Below, one piece after another: positions 1 through 8,445 of a stretch of DNA of 64,000 bases. Below the pieces are notes generated by a model that saw only the letters and a list, made by a program, of their open reading frames with translations, searched no databases and was not told the DNA's origin. The position numbers were made by a program, and so were the translations under genes. Position 1 is the stretch's first letter; every line of letters begins with the position of its first letter. Source of the DNA: Microbacterium sp. MM2322 (GTDB lineage Bacteria > Actinomycetota > Actinomycetes > Actinomycetales > Microbacteriaceae); the NCBI RefSeq assembly GCF_964186585.1, contig NZ_OZ075067.1:1612001-1676000 (forward strand). The letters run 5' to 3'.

Positions 1-1448
1 TCCGCCATCAGGGACTCGCGTTCGCGTTCCGCCGCGTGGAGCCGCTCACGGATCGACCCGACCTCGCCCTCTGATTCGGACGCAGCCCGCTGGGCGTGTT
101 CGTACGCCGCCGCGTACTCCGCAGCCGAATCGGCTGGGCCGTCCGCAGCGGGGGTGATCTCCGCCAGAGCCGCCTCCGACTCCGCGCGCCGCTCCTCTGC
201 CGCGTCGAGGGCGCGTTGCTGCCGCTCGACGGCGGCTCGGAGAGCCTCGGCCTTGGATGCCGCCGCCTCCGACCGTCCCCGCAAGGACGCGAGACGCATG
301 TCGTGTTCGGAGACGAGAGCGCTCTGCGCGGCGATATCCGTGTCGAGCGCATCGAGCTCGGCCCGCGCGCGGATGACTGTCCTCGCCGCAGCGGCCGCGG
401 CATCCTGCGCCGTACCGAGGCCGGAACCGATCTCGTCGATCTCGGCGCGAGCCTCGTCGATGATCGCCTGCGTCACCGTCGTCCCTGAGTCCGCAGGCTG
501 TCCGTCGTCCTCCAAGAGCGACAAACGCTGCCCTGCGAGCGAATACAGTCCACGCAGCCGCTCCTGTACCCGGCCGAGTTCGAACGTGATCGCACGAGCA
601 CGATCCACAGCCTCCGCGCGCTGGTCGCTCTCGAGTTCCTCAATCCGGCGCCGGAAGCCATCGGCCCGGTCTTGCAGGACGAGCCGTTCGGCGTGACGCT
701 CCTGCTCGTTGCGGGAGTGATCCGCCAGTTCGGCTCGCAGGCGTGCCAGCTCATCTGCGTACAACCGCGCCTTGGCGTCTCGAACCACGGCGGCGATGGT
801 GGCGGCCTCGCGGGCGATCTCAGCCTGCTTTCCGAGCGGCTTGAGTTGGCGTCGCAACTCACCGGCAAGATCGCTCAGCCTCGTGAGGTTGGCCTCCATG
901 GCGTCGAGCTTGCGCAAGGTCTTCTCCTTGCGCCGGCGGTGCTTGAGGATGCCCGCTGCCTCCTCGATGAATCCGCGCCGATCCTCAGGACTCGCCTGCA
1001 GGACCGTGTCGAGACGCCCCTGGCCGACGATGACGTGCATCTCGCGACCCAGGCCGGAATCGCTGAGAAGCTCTTGAACATCGAGGAGTCGACACGTCTC
1101 GCCGTTGATGGCGTATTCACTCGACCCGTTGCGGAACAACGTCCGACTGATCGTCACTTCGCTGTACTCGATCGGCAGCACGCCGTCGGAGTTGTCGATC
1201 GTGAGCTGGACCTCAGCACGTCCGAGCGGTCCGCGCGTTGCCGTGCCCGCGAAGATGACGTCTTCCATCTTGCCGCCGCGGAGCGTCTTGGCGCCCTGCT
1301 CGCCCATGACCCAGGCGAGGGCGTCGACGACGTTCGACTTGCCCGATCCGTTCGGTCCGACGATGCAGGTCACGCCGGGCTCGAGGGCGAACGTCGTCGG
1401 CTGAGCGAAGGATTTGAACCCCTTGAGCGTCACGCTCTTCAAGTGCAT
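1..1448 (-). CDS. smc: Chromosome segregation protein SMC, N-terminal part (runs off window)
   Basis: SMC is the ATPase of the SMC-ScpAB condensin complex that compacts and segregates the chromosome. The gene reads leftward from an ATG at 1448 and runs off the window at base 1, leaving about 482 codons of a protein usually near 1150-1200 residues. Visible are the N-terminal [14 protein letters not shown], the Walker A motif GPNGSGKS at residues 31-38, and then a long region rich in Arg, Glu, Ala and Leu with heptad character that is the first coiled coil. A GGAGGG ribosome-binding site lies about 8 bases upstream. It follows mutM and rnc in the same direction, the usual actinobacterial order, although the plus-strand acetyltransferase and two small ORFs lie between. 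Confidence 0.95.
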   Translation of the reverse strand, partial: MHLKSVTLKGFKSFAQPTTFALEPGVTCIVGPNGSGKSNVVDALAWVMGEQGAKTLRGGKMEDVIFAGTATRGPLGRAEVQLTIDNSDGVLPIEYSEVTISRTLFRNGSSEYAINGETCRLLDVQELLSDSGLGREMHVIVGQGRLDTVLQASPEDRRGFIEEAAGILKHRRRKEKTLRKLDAMEANLTRLSDLAGELRRQLKPLGKQAEIAREAATIAAVVRDAKARLYADELARLRAELADHSRNEQERHAERLVLQDRADGFRRRIEELESDQRAEAVDRARAITFELGRVQERLRGLYSLAGQRLSLLEDDGQPADSGTTVTQAIIDEARAEIDEIGSGLGTAQDAAAAAARTVIRARAELDALDTDIAAQSALVSEHDMRLASLRGRSEAAASKAEALRAAVERQQRALDAAEERRAESEAALAEITPAADGPADSAAEYAAAYEHAQRAASESEGEVGSIRERLHAAERERESLMA

Positions 1449-1576
1449 GCGGGGCCCTCCGGGATCGACGTCGCGTCCACGCTAGCGGACGAACCGACGG
1501 CGCCACTTGACGGCGCGCCCGCGGCGACGCTAGTGTCGGGGCTCGCGTCAGAAGTCTGAGAAAGGAGGTCCCCGAC

Positions 1577-1687
1577 ATGATTACCGACATCACGCCGACC
1601 GGAGCAGCGTTCACCGCTTTCCCGTTCGCCATGGGGACCATCTCCTTCGTCGCGGCAGCGGAACCCCGCGCTCACACCGGCCACTAA
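1577..1687 (+). CDS. Small ORF of 36 residues with a strong ribosome-binding site
   Basis: This short frame begins with ATG 1577 preceded by AAAGGAGG at 1561-1568, one of the best Shine-Dalgarno sequences in the window, and ends at TAA 1685-1687. The peptide is MITDITPTGAAFTAFPFA followed by MGTISFVAAAEPRAHTGH; it is hydrophobic in the middle and has no recognised domain. It lies upstream of, and in the same direction as, the 85-residue ORF at 1872 and the acetyltransferase at 2191. I infer it is translated, as a small protein or a leader peptide. Two interleaved inverted repeats surround its stop codon (see findings). Function unknown. Confidence 0.5.
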   Translation: MITDITPTGAAFTAFPFAMGTISFVAAAEPRAHTGH

Positions 1688-1821
1688 GCGGGGAACAGGT
1701 GAGCTCCGTCCTCTGACGGCAGCCCGCCCCCCATGCTTCCGGACGGTTTCCGTCCTCACCACCCGTGTCCGCCGGGCCATCGGCCCCGCTCACGGTCGTG
1801 CTCTCTCGTGCTGCGGCACGA
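1664..1821 (+). other. Structured RNA candidate around and after the 36-residue ORF
   Basis: CCCCGC at 1664-1669 can pair with GCGGGG at 1688-1693, and GCTCAC at 1670-1675 can pair with GTGAGC at 1699-1704. The arms are interleaved, which is an H-type pseudoknot arrangement enclosing the TAA stop of the small ORF. Further on, TCGTGC 1806-1811 and GCACGA 1816-1821 form a 6-bp hairpin with a four-base loop. GC-rich DNA makes short pairings common, so this is tentative. Confidence 0.3.
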
Positions 1822-1871
1822 TCCTCCGCCGCGTCCGCGGCATCAACTGCAACGATCGAAAGAGATCAGTC

Positions 1872-2129
1872 ATGCGCACTCTCACCGCGCCGCAGCGCAC
1901 ATCGGCGGTCATCGCCGCGCTGCAGCATCCCACCCCGACGAGCAACACTGCCCGTCAGACGTTCATCGATCGAATCGCCCTGCGGCTGGCCCTGGCTTTG
2001 CTCCTCTGGAGCACGCGTCCCGGTGCCGACCGCGAAGAGATCGACGCCCGTCGTCGCGAGCGTCTCGCCCGCGACGCACGGGAGGCCGAATGGGACCGCC
2101 GTCGTGCGCTCCTCACTCCGCGCCGATGA
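1872..2129 (+). CDS. Small arginine-rich, possibly membrane-associated protein, unknown function
   Basis: An 85-residue ORF starting at ATG 1872 with an AAAGAGATC ribosome-binding region just upstream. The middle, near residues 33-46, has a hydrophobic stretch IALRLALALLLW, and the C-terminal 40 residues are dominated by Arg, Glu, Asp and Ala (for example REEIDARRRERLARDAREAE), suggesting a short anchor followed by a charged helix. No family is recognised. It lies 61 bases before the acetyltransferase at 2191 and could be cotranscribed with it and with the 36-residue ORF. I judge it real from its start site and composition; function is unknown. Confidence 0.6.
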   Translation: MRTLTAPQRTSAVIAALQHPTPTSNTARQTFIDRIALRLALALLLWSTRPGADREEIDARRRERLARDAREAEWDRRRALLTPRR

Positions 2130-2190
2130 CACCCGCGGGGGCTGCGATTGCGTCGCAGCCCCCGTCCCCCACGATTTCCAGGAGAACACC

Positions 2191-3279
2191 ATGACCACCG
2201 CACCGTACGAACTTCGTCCCCTCACCATTCCGGTGTCCGTCGACGACGCCGACGCACTCGACTTCCTCGCGATGGTCGACGTCCGCAATGAGATCTACCG
2301 CGAGATCAGCGCGAACGATGATGAAGCGGCCACCGCTTCTCAGCTTCTGCCGCACTTTCACGAGAACCCCGACAACGACAAGCGGTGTTGGATCGTGCTC
2401 GTCGATGCCGATGTGGTCGGCCGTGTGATCGTCGACCTTCCCGCCGAGGAAGGCTCGCAGGTCGCCTACTGGATGGTCGAACTCCTCGAGCGCGTGCAGG
2501 GGCGCGGCATCGGTAGCGACGTGTACTCGGTCGTCGAGGAGACCGCCCGCGAGGCCGGGAGGTCGGTCCTCCAGTCCTGGGCCGAGCACCCCGAGCCGCC
2601 CAAAGGCTCAGACGTCACCCGCCTTCCGTCGCCGACGACATTCGGCGACATCCCGCTCGACGGGCCGGCGCGCTACTACCTGCGCCACGGCCATACCCTC
2701 GAGCAGGTCGATCGGAAGAGCGTCCTGGATGTCGAGGCATCCCTCGCGAACGTGCGCGCACTGCTCGCAGACGCCACGGCGCATGCGGACGGCTATCGCG
2801 TGGAGCAGTGGATGCTGCCCACTCCCGAGCCGTACCGCGAGAGCTTCGCCTGGGCCAAGTCCCGGATGTCGACCGATGCCCCCGCCGCAGGCCTGGAGGT
2901 GGATGAGGAGAAGTGGGATGTCGAGCGACTTGCACGCCATGACGCCCGCTACATCGACGCCGGTCAGACTGTTCTGGTCACGGCCGCCGTACACGAGGAG
3001 ACCGGCGACGTGGTCGCGTTCACGGAACTGTGCTCAGGAGCCGACCCGACCGCGACGACCCAGCAGATGGACACGCTCGTTCTCCGCGAGCACCGCGGTC
3101 ACCGACTCGGCCAACTGATCAAGTGCGCGGCCATCCTCCGGTGGCGGGAGATCGCTCCGGAGTCGACACGGATCATCACCTGGAACGCCGAGGAGAATCG
3201 GCCGATGCTGAGCATCAACGAGGAGATGGGGTTCATTCCGGCCGCCTACATCGGCGCCTGGAAGAAGGTGCTCGACTAG
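2191..3279 (+). CDS. GNAT-family N-acetyltransferase, probable tandem GNAT domains
   Basis: A 362-residue protein that probably transfers an acyl group from acyl-CoA to an amine; the substrate is unknown. The start is ATG 2191, behind AGGAGA at 2180-2185; the frame is open farther upstream but that part has no suitable start signal. The length is about twice a single GNAT domain. The N-terminal half has a GNAT-like core ending in ERVQGRGIGSDVYSVVEE (the R/Q-x-x-G-x-G/A acetyl-CoA loop), and the C-terminal half repeats it with LREHRGHRLGQLIKCAAI. Tandem GNAT proteins of this size in actinobacteria resemble the MshD layout, but specificity cannot be assigned. Its stop codon overlaps the stop of the convergent mutM within the palindrome CTAG. 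Confidence 0.85.
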   Translation: MTTAPYELRPLTIPVSVDDADALDFLAMVDVRNEIYREISANDDEAATASQLLPHFHENPDNDKRCWIVLVDADVVGRVIVDLPAEEGSQVAYWMVELLERVQGRGIGSDVYSVVEETAREAGRSVLQSWAEHPEPPKGSDVTRLPSPTTFGDIPLDGPARYYLRHGHTLEQVDRKSVLDVEASLANVRALLADATAHADGYRVEQWMLPTPEPYRESFAWAKSRMSTDAPAAGLEVDEEKWDVERLARHDARYIDAGQTVLVTAAVHEETGDVVAFTELCSGADPTATTQQMDTLVLREHRGHRLGQLIKCAAILRWREIAPESTRIITWNAEENRPMLSINEEMGFIPAAYIGAWKKVLD

Positions 3280-4178
3280 CCCGGGCGCTGACACCTCGGG
3301 CAGTAATGGCTGGATCGGTTGGTGAAGCTCACCCGCACGATCGCGGTCCCGCAGCGCGCGCACGGTTCGCCCGTTCGACCGTACGCGTTGAGCGAGCGGG
3401 CGAAGTATCCGGCTTGACCGTTGACGTTCACGTACTGTGCGTCGAAGCTCGTTCCCCCCTCGGCGAGGGCGCGGTGCAGTACTGCCCGCACCTCGCCGAG
3501 GAGGCGTCCCACGGCCCGGGTCGAGAGGTCTTCTGCGGGTCGCTCGGGGTGAAGTCGCGCTGCCCAGAGCGACTCGTCGGCATAGATGTTGCCGATTCCG
3601 CTGACGACACTCTGATCGAGAAGCACCCGCTTTATCGCTGAGCGTGACCGTCCGAGCGCGCGGCGGAAGTGCGCCTCGTCGAAAGCGGGATCGAGGGGAT
3701 CGCGGGCGATGTGCGCGACCTGCGATGGCACGAGAAGGTCGACACTCCCCCACCCGCCCGCGGCGTGATCGGGGGTGCTTTCCAGTCGGTCGATCGCGAG
3801 CGACCCGAAGGTCCGTTGGTCGACGAAGACCATCGCGAGCTCTCCGTGAACAGGATGCCGAACATCGAAGCGGATGCGTTCGTGTCGGATCTCAGGGGCG
3901 CCCGAGTCGCGCAGCAGCATCTGCCCGCTCATACCGAGATGCCCCACGATCGCTTCGGCCGGAGCAGCGTCGTCGTGCAGCGGCATCCACAGGAACTTGC
4001 CGCGCCGCACGACCGCGTCGATGCCGCGGCCGGTCAACCGGGCTTCGAAGTCGGCGGCCGTGCCCACGTGCCGAGTGAGGGACCTCGCGTCGAGGACCGT
4101 GACAGCGTCGATCCGGGAGCCCGCGAGGGCCGGCGCGAGGCCGGCGCGGACGACCTCTACCTCAGGAAGTTCGGGCAT
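3276..4178 (-). CDS. mutM: Formamidopyrimidine-DNA glycosylase (Fpg/MutM)
   Basis: Bifunctional glycosylase/AP-lyase that removes 8-oxoguanine and ring-opened purines from DNA. The 300-residue protein begins MPELPEVEVVRAGL: after Met removal the N-terminal Pro is the catalytic nucleophile and the next Glu the acid. Near the C-terminus come a helix-two-turn-helix with SGIGNIYADESLW and a zinc finger C-x2-C...C-x2-C (CARC and CPRC). Length and motifs are complete. It follows rnc by 6 bases in a recG-coaD-DUF177-rpmF-rnc-mutM series. It ends against the plus-strand acetyltransferase with a 4-base overlap of stop codons. Confidence 0.97.
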   Translation of the reverse strand: MPELPEVEVVRAGLAPALAGSRIDAVTVLDARSLTRHVGTAADFEARLTGRGIDAVVRRGKFLWMPLHDDAAPAEAIVGHLGMSGQMLLRDSGAPEIRHERIRFDVRHPVHGELAMVFVDQRTFGSLAIDRLESTPDHAAGGWGSVDLLVPSQVAHIARDPLDPAFDEAHFRRALGRSRSAIKRVLLDQSVVSGIGNIYADESLWAARLHPERPAEDLSTRAVGRLLGEVRAVLHRALAEGGTSFDAQYVNVNGQAGYFARSLNAYGRTGEPCARCGTAIVRVSFTNRSSHYCPRCQRPG

Positions 4179-4184
4179 GCGGGC

Positions 4185-4877
4185 TCAGGCTCGCGAGGAC
4201 AGTTCGCGCCACACGGCGAGAGCGGCGACCATCTCGGCCTGCTTCTTGCTCGAGCCCTTACCGTCGCGCGCGACGTCGCCGACCGCAACCGTCGCCGTGA
4301 ACACGCGATGGTGATCCGGGCCTTCGGCCTCGACGGTGTACGACGGGACCGGAAGTCCTGACCGCGCCGCGAGTTCCTGGAGCGCCGTCTTCGGATCCAT
4401 CGCCGCGCCGTAGCGCTCCGGATCGGCCATCAGCGGCGACACGAGACGGAGGACGAGAGCAGTGGCGTCGTCGATGCCGGCGGAGAGGTACGCGGCACCT
4501 ATCAGCGCCTCGGTCGTGTCGGCGAGGATCGAGTCCTTGTCACGGCCGCCGGTTTGATCCTCGCCACGACCCAACCGGAGGTGTGCTCCGAGGCCCATGC
4601 TGCGCGCGACCTCGGCCAGCGCGACGGTCGAGACGACGCTCGCGCGCCGCTTCGCGAGGGAACCCTCATCGAGATCCGGGTGCGTGCGGTAGAGGTGCAC
4701 GGTGACAGCCATGCCGAGGATCGAGTCCCCGAGGAACTCGAGACGCTCGTTGTGGGCGATGCCACCGTTCTCGTACGCATAGGAGCGGTGAGTCAACGCA
4801 AGCGACACAAGCTCGGGGTCGATGTCGACCCCGAGCTTGTGTGTGAGCACCGAGTGATCGGTGACAGCGTCAGTCAT
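4185..4877 (-). CDS. rnc: Ribonuclease III
   Basis: Double-strand-specific endoribonuclease that processes the 30S rRNA precursor and structured mRNAs. The 230-residue protein has the RNase III signature NERLEFLGDSILGMAV near residues 42-57, with the catalytic Glu/Asp residues, and a second acidic site in the DTTEALIGAAY region. A C-terminal double-stranded-RNA-binding domain covers roughly residues 160-228 (PKTALQELAARSGLP through KKQAEMVAALAVW). The start ATG 4877 lies 10 bases after the rpmF stop, so the two are probably cotranscribed, and mutM follows directly. Confidence 0.97.
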   Translation of the reverse strand: MTDAVTDHSVLTHKLGVDIDPELVSLALTHRSYAYENGGIAHNERLEFLGDSILGMAVTVHLYRTHPDLDEGSLAKRRASVVSTVALAEVARSMGLGAHLRLGRGEDQTGGRDKDSILADTTEALIGAAYLSAGIDDATALVLRLVSPLMADPERYGAAMDPKTALQELAARSGLPVPSYTVEAEGPDHHRVFTATVAVGDVARDGKGSSKKQAEMVAALAVWRELSSRA

Positions 4878-4887
4878 GACGCGTCGA

Positions 4888-5097
4888 TCAGACGTCGGCG
4901 ACCTTGCGGCCCTTGTATTCGAGGAACAGCTCCGTGCCCTGCGAGTCGGTGACGACCTTCGCCTGGTGGGGACGGCTGTAGACGACCTTGCCGTTCTCGA
5001 TGGTCTTGACGAGCGTGGGGGCCTCGGCCTTCCACTGCGCGCGACGCGAACGGGTGTTGGAGCGGGATACCTTCCGCTTCGGGGGGTTACCTGCCAT
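4888..5097 (-). CDS. rpmF: 50S ribosomal protein L32, cysteine-free form
   Basis: Small zinc-ribbon-type protein of the large ribosomal subunit; 69 residues beginning [20 protein letters not shown]. It has no cysteines, so it is the C-minus (zinc-independent) version of L32. It begins 2 bases after the DUF177 stop, the classic DUF177-rpmF pair. At 69 residues it is slightly longer than many L32 proteins, from a C-terminal extension ([13 protein letters not shown]). Confidence 0.95.
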   Translation of the reverse strand: MAGNPPKRKVSRSNTRSRRAQWKAEAPTLVKTIENGKVVYSRPHQAKVVTDSQGTELFLEYKGRKVADV

Positions 5098-5099
5098 GG

Positions 5100-5672
5100 T
5101 CAGCTCTTCTCTGTGTCGTCGGCGGCGGGGCGTACTGCCTCGCCGTCGTGGTCTGGGGTTCGGGCCGACAAGGCGGCCAGCGCAGTCCAGCGCGGGTCGA
5201 TCTGGGTTTCCTGGACCGGTGCTCCGGTCAGCCTCTCACCCGTAGACGGATCAAGTCCGGGGCAATCCGGCTGACACACCGGTTGGAACGGAAGCGACAG
5301 GACGATCGCATCCCTGATGCCAGTTTCAAGATCCACGTGGTCGTCTTGAACCTGGAAGTCAGCCGCTTCGTCCCCAGAATACCCGAAGAGCTCCTGAAAC
5401 TCGACTTCGAGCGGGTGTGTCAGGTCGATGAGGCATCGGCTGCACTGCGCCTGATAGTCGCTGACGATCTCGGCCGTGACGAGGATCCCCTCGTGAACCG
5501 CCTCGAGACGGACGTCGACCTCGACATCCGAGCCCTTGTCGACCCAGGCCAATCCTTCGCCCCACTTCTCGGGAGCGGGAACCGTCAACTCGAACTCCCG
5601 CATCTCTCCCGGAGCTCGAAGGATGTCTCGGACGGGAAGGACGAAGGGACCACTCACACGCTTTCTGACCAC
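5100..5672 (-). CDS. DUF177 (YceD-type) protein, probable 23S rRNA accumulation factor
   Basis: DUF177/YceD proteins are encoded beside rpmF in most bacteria and in E. coli affect 23S rRNA accumulation; molecular function is not settled. The 190-residue protein has a conserved C-S-R-C pair near the middle ([10 protein letters not shown]) and a second pair VCQPDCPGL toward the C-terminus, a likely metal-binding set, in the family pattern. The start taken is GTG 5672; an in-frame GTG 15 bases downstream is an alternative. A TACGAT -10-like box at 5681-5686 lies 8 bases before the start, so the mRNA may begin almost at the start codon. Confidence 0.9.
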   Translation of the reverse strand: MVRKRVSGPFVLPVRDILRAPGEMREFELTVPAPEKWGEGLAWVDKGSDVEVDVRLEAVHEGILVTAEIVSDYQAQCSRCLIDLTHPLEVEFQELFGYSGDEAADFQVQDDHVDLETGIRDAIVLSLPFQPVCQPDCPGLDPSTGERLTGAPVQETQIDPRWTALAALSARTPDHDGEAVRPAADDTEKS

Positions 5673-5680
5673 GGTCGTCC

Positions 5681-5686
5681 ATCGTA
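5681..5686 (-). promoter_or_regulatory. -10 box (TACGAT) before DUF177-rpmF-rnc-mutM
   Basis: TACGAT on the minus strand, 8 bases before GTG 5672, fits a TANNNT -10 element that would give a nearly leaderless transcript. It could drive the DUF177-rpmF-rnc-mutM run independently of coaD. No clear -35 was identified. Confidence 0.4.
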
Positions 5687-5713
5687 CGCGTGCCGAGGCC
5701 CCGTCGGGTCGAC

Positions 5714-6211
5714 TCAGCCCGTACGGGCTCCGGTGTCGAGGAAGCGCGCCACCGGACCGGGTACGAACGGCGACACGTCGCCGCCGAGGGATGCCACCTG
5801 GCGGACCAGCGAACTGGATACGAGCGCATGCGCGGGATCGGGCAGGAGGAAGACGGTCTCGACGTGCGCAAGGTGGCGATTCACGATGGCCATCGGGGTC
5901 TCGTACGCGACGTCCACCTGTGAACGGATGCCCTTCACCAGCACGCCCGCGCCGACGTCCGTGGCGTAGTCCACCAGCAGGCCCACACTCCAGGCTGCGA
6001 CGACGACGTCGCCCTCGATGTCGCCTTCGGCGATCGACTGCTCGAGAAGAGTGAGCCGCTGAGCGATCGGCAGCATGGCCTCTTTGCCGGGATTGTGAAC
6101 GACCAGAACGTGGAGCTGGTCGTAGAGCGCGGCGGCGCGGCGGATGACGTCGAGGTGCCCCAGCGTCGGCGGGTCGAACGAGCCTGGCACCACCGCGATC
6201 CGGTTGTTCAT
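5714..6211 (-). CDS. coaD: Phosphopantetheine adenylyltransferase
   Basis: Transfers AMP from ATP to 4'-phosphopantetheine, the penultimate step of coenzyme A synthesis. The 165-residue protein has the usual length. It starts [21 protein letters not shown], with the [10 protein letters not shown] nucleotidyltransferase motif including the T/HxGH signature, and later has [15 protein letters not shown], the family ISSTxxR-type motif. It is read leftward after recG. A TAGGAT box lies 7 bases before ATG 6211, so the message is probably leaderless. Confidence 0.97.
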   Translation of the reverse strand: MNNRIAVVPGSFDPPTLGHLDVIRRAAALYDQLHVLVVHNPGKEAMLPIAQRLTLLEQSIAEGDIEGDVVVAAWSVGLLVDYATDVGAGVLVKGIRSQVDVAYETPMAIVNRHLAHVETVFLLPDPAHALVSSSLVRQVASLGGDVSPFVPGPVARFLDTGARTG

Positions 6212-6218
6212 GTCGTCG

Positions 6219-6224
6219 ATCCTA
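6219..6224 (-). promoter_or_regulatory. -10 box (TAGGAT) of a probable leaderless coaD transcript
   Basis: TAGGAT on the minus strand ends 7 bases before the coaD ATG at 6211. This spacing puts the transcription start at or within a base of the start codon, and no Shine-Dalgarno is seen. Confidence 0.5.
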
Positions 6225-6253
6225 ATGACAGAAGACCCCCGATGCGCCTGGGC

Positions 6254-8401
6254 TCAGTTCTTGGCCAGCGCAGCGCGCTCGCGGGAACCCACGCGGCCGG
6301 CGATCGCGGCGGCCAGCCCGGGGTTGCGGGCAAGGGCGGGGTCTTCGGCCAGAAGTCGCTCCGCTTCGGCGCGTGCCGTCGCGATGAGGTCGGCATCGGC
6401 GACGACGCGAAGAAGGCGCAGCGACGAACGAACACCCGACTGGGCGTCGCCCAGGACGTCGCCTTCCCCGCGGAGGTCGAGGTCCACCTCCGCGAGTTCG
6501 AACCCGTCCGTCGTCGCCGCGACAGCCTCGACGCGTTGCCGAGCCGGGGTGAACGGGTCGGCCTCCGTGACGAGGAGGCAGAGCCCCGGGACCGATCCTC
6601 GACCGACGCGGCCGCGGAGCTGATGCAACTGCGAGACGCCGAAACGATCAGCCTCGAGGATCACCATCGTCGACGCGTTCGGCACATCCACCCCGACCTC
6701 GACGACGGTCGTGGCGACCAGGACGTCGATGTCCCCACGGGCGAAGGCTTGCATGACGGCATCCTTCTCGTCGCCCGGCATCTTGCCGTGGAGGATCTCC
6801 ACACGGATGTCGCGGAAGTCGGGATGCCCCGCAAGGAGAGCAGCGGCCTGGACGACGCCCCACCGGGTCTTCCCCGGCTCTCCTCCCTCGGGAGCCTCCT
6901 CCTCGCCCGCATCCGTCGATGCGTCGATCGCCGGGCAGACGACGAACGCCTGCCGTCCGAGCCGCACCTCCTCGGCGACGCGCTCCCAGACCCGTGCGAA
7001 CCACGCGGGCTTCTCGCCCACCGGGGCCACGAAACTGGAGATGCCGGCTCGACCGCCGGGCATCGTGCGGATCGTCGACACATCCAGGTCGCCGAACACG
7101 GTCATCGCGACGGTCCGCGGGATCGGCGTCGCCGTGAGCACCAGGACGTGCGGCGAGCTTCCCTTCGCCCGGAGCGTCTCGCGCTGGTCGACTCCGAAAC
7201 GGTGCTGCTCGTCGACGACGACGAGGCCGAGATCGGCAAAGGTGGTCGACTCGCTGAGGAGAGCGTGCGTTCCGACGACGATGCGCGACTGGCCGGATGC
7301 GACCCGGAGGGCGGCACGTCGCCGTTCGGCGGCCGCCAGTTGGCCGGTGAGGAGCGTCGGCATGAGTTCGGGGGCGAGCTCCGGCCCGAGCATGCGCGCC
7401 ATGGAGCGGACGTGCTGAGCGGCGAGCACCTCGGTCGGGGCGATGAGGGCCGACTGCCCCCCGGACTGCGCCACCTGGAGCATCGCACGAAGGGCCACGA
7501 GCGTCTTACCCGAGCCGACTTCACCCTGGACGAGGCGGTTCATGGGCCAGGGCGCAACGAGATCGGCGGCGATGCGATCGCCGACCTCCACCTGATCGGG
7601 CGTGCGCTCGAACGGCAGGGCTGCGTCGAAACGCGTCAGCAGGTCACCGGCCGGCCGCGCAGTCGCCGCCATCATCCTCACGAACTGCCGTTGCTGGAGG
7701 AGAGCCGCCTGGAGCACGAAAGCCTCGTGCATGCGGAGAGTCTCACGCGCGGGGTCGATCTGATCGAACGTGTTGGGGGCGTGAATCCGTGCGAGAGCGG
7801 TCCGAGCGTCGAGGAGGCCCTGCGATTCACGGAATGCCTGCGGCAGCGGCTCGGGAACGCCCGTCACTCCCTGGAGCACCTGGTCGACGCACCGTTTGAC
7901 CTGCCAGCTCGAGAACGTGCTCGTCGCCGGATAGATCGGGATGGGGAGGGTCCGCCACGCCTCCGCCGTCAACCGTGCCGTTCCCTCGTCGTCGAAGAGC
8001 TCGTAGTCCGGATGCGTGAGCTGCTTCTGACCGCGGTACTCCCCCACCTTCCCGGAGAAGATCCCCTGACGCCCCGCCCGGAGGTCTTTCATCCGCCAGG
8101 CCTGACCGAAGAAGGTCAGCGACATCGTGCCTTCACCGTCACCGATGATCACCTCGACGAGCTCGCCACGCCGCCCCCGCATCGGTCGCGTCGACGCGGA
8201 GCGCACTTCGGCCACGATCGTCACGAGTTCACCCAGCGGCAGATCCGCGATCGGCGTCAGCTCACCGTGGTTCGCATAGCGCCGAGGGTAGTGGGCCAAC
8301 AGATCGCCGACGGTCGTCATATGGAACGCGCGGCGCAGGCCCTTGGCGAGCGTCTCGCCGACCGCGTCGGTGAGCGGCGTGTCCAGCGAGTACGACGGCA
8401 T
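6254..8401 (-). CDS. recG: ATP-dependent DNA helicase RecG
   Basis: Branch-migrating helicase that remodels stalled replication forks and Holliday junctions. The 715-residue protein has an N-terminal wedge/OB-fold region (about residues 60-150, including SASTRPMRGRRGELVEVII), the Walker A GEVGSGKT in MNRLVQGEVGSGKTLVAL, a DEQH box in VVVDEQHRFGV, and the C-terminal helicase domain with QLRGRVGRG. Length and motif order are typical. The start ATG 8401 lies 44 bases from the divergent rsmD start; the TAGACT -10 box 6 bases upstream indicates a leaderless mRNA. coaD follows in the same direction. Confidence 0.97.
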   Translation of the reverse strand: MPSYSLDTPLTDAVGETLAKGLRRAFHMTTVGDLLAHYPRRYANHGELTPIADLPLGELVTIVAEVRSASTRPMRGRRGELVEVIIGDGEGTMSLTFFGQAWRMKDLRAGRQGIFSGKVGEYRGQKQLTHPDYELFDDEGTARLTAEAWRTLPIPIYPATSTFSSWQVKRCVDQVLQGVTGVPEPLPQAFRESQGLLDARTALARIHAPNTFDQIDPARETLRMHEAFVLQAALLQQRQFVRMMAATARPAGDLLTRFDAALPFERTPDQVEVGDRIAADLVAPWPMNRLVQGEVGSGKTLVALRAMLQVAQSGGQSALIAPTEVLAAQHVRSMARMLGPELAPELMPTLLTGQLAAAERRRAALRVASGQSRIVVGTHALLSESTTFADLGLVVVDEQHRFGVDQRETLRAKGSSPHVLVLTATPIPRTVAMTVFGDLDVSTIRTMPGGRAGISSFVAPVGEKPAWFARVWERVAEEVRLGRQAFVVCPAIDASTDAGEEEAPEGGEPGKTRWGVVQAAALLAGHPDFRDIRVEILHGKMPGDEKDAVMQAFARGDIDVLVATTVVEVGVDVPNASTMVILEADRFGVSQLHQLRGRVGRGSVPGLCLLVTEADPFTPARQRVEAVAATTDGFELAEVDLDLRGEGDVLGDAQSGVRSSLRLLRVVADADLIATARAEAERLLAEDPALARNPGLAAAIAGRVGSRERAALAKN

Positions 8402-8407
8402 GGGACG

Positions 8408-8413
8408 AGTCTA
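8408..8413 (-). promoter_or_regulatory. -10 box (TAGACT) of a probable leaderless recG transcript
   Basis: TAGACT on the minus strand lies 6 bases before the recG ATG. Its -35 region would fall at about 8431-8436, touching the rsmD -10 box on the other strand. Confidence 0.5.
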
Positions 8414-8433
8414 TGAGCGGGCGCCGACGCCGC

Positions 8434-8439
8434 TATCGT
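8434..8439 (+). promoter_or_regulatory. -10 box (TATCGT) of a probable leaderless rsmD transcript
   Basis: TATCGT lies 6 bases before GTG 8446. This supports GTG 8446, not ATG 8413, as the rsmD start. Confidence 0.5.
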
Positions 8440-8445
8440 GGCGGG

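Noticed and set aside
6095..8416. Long plus-strand open frame of about 770 codons opposite recG
   Set aside because: It is antisense to a clearly conserved recG, is rich in His, Arg and Glu as expected from GC-rich antisense reading, and has no family motif.
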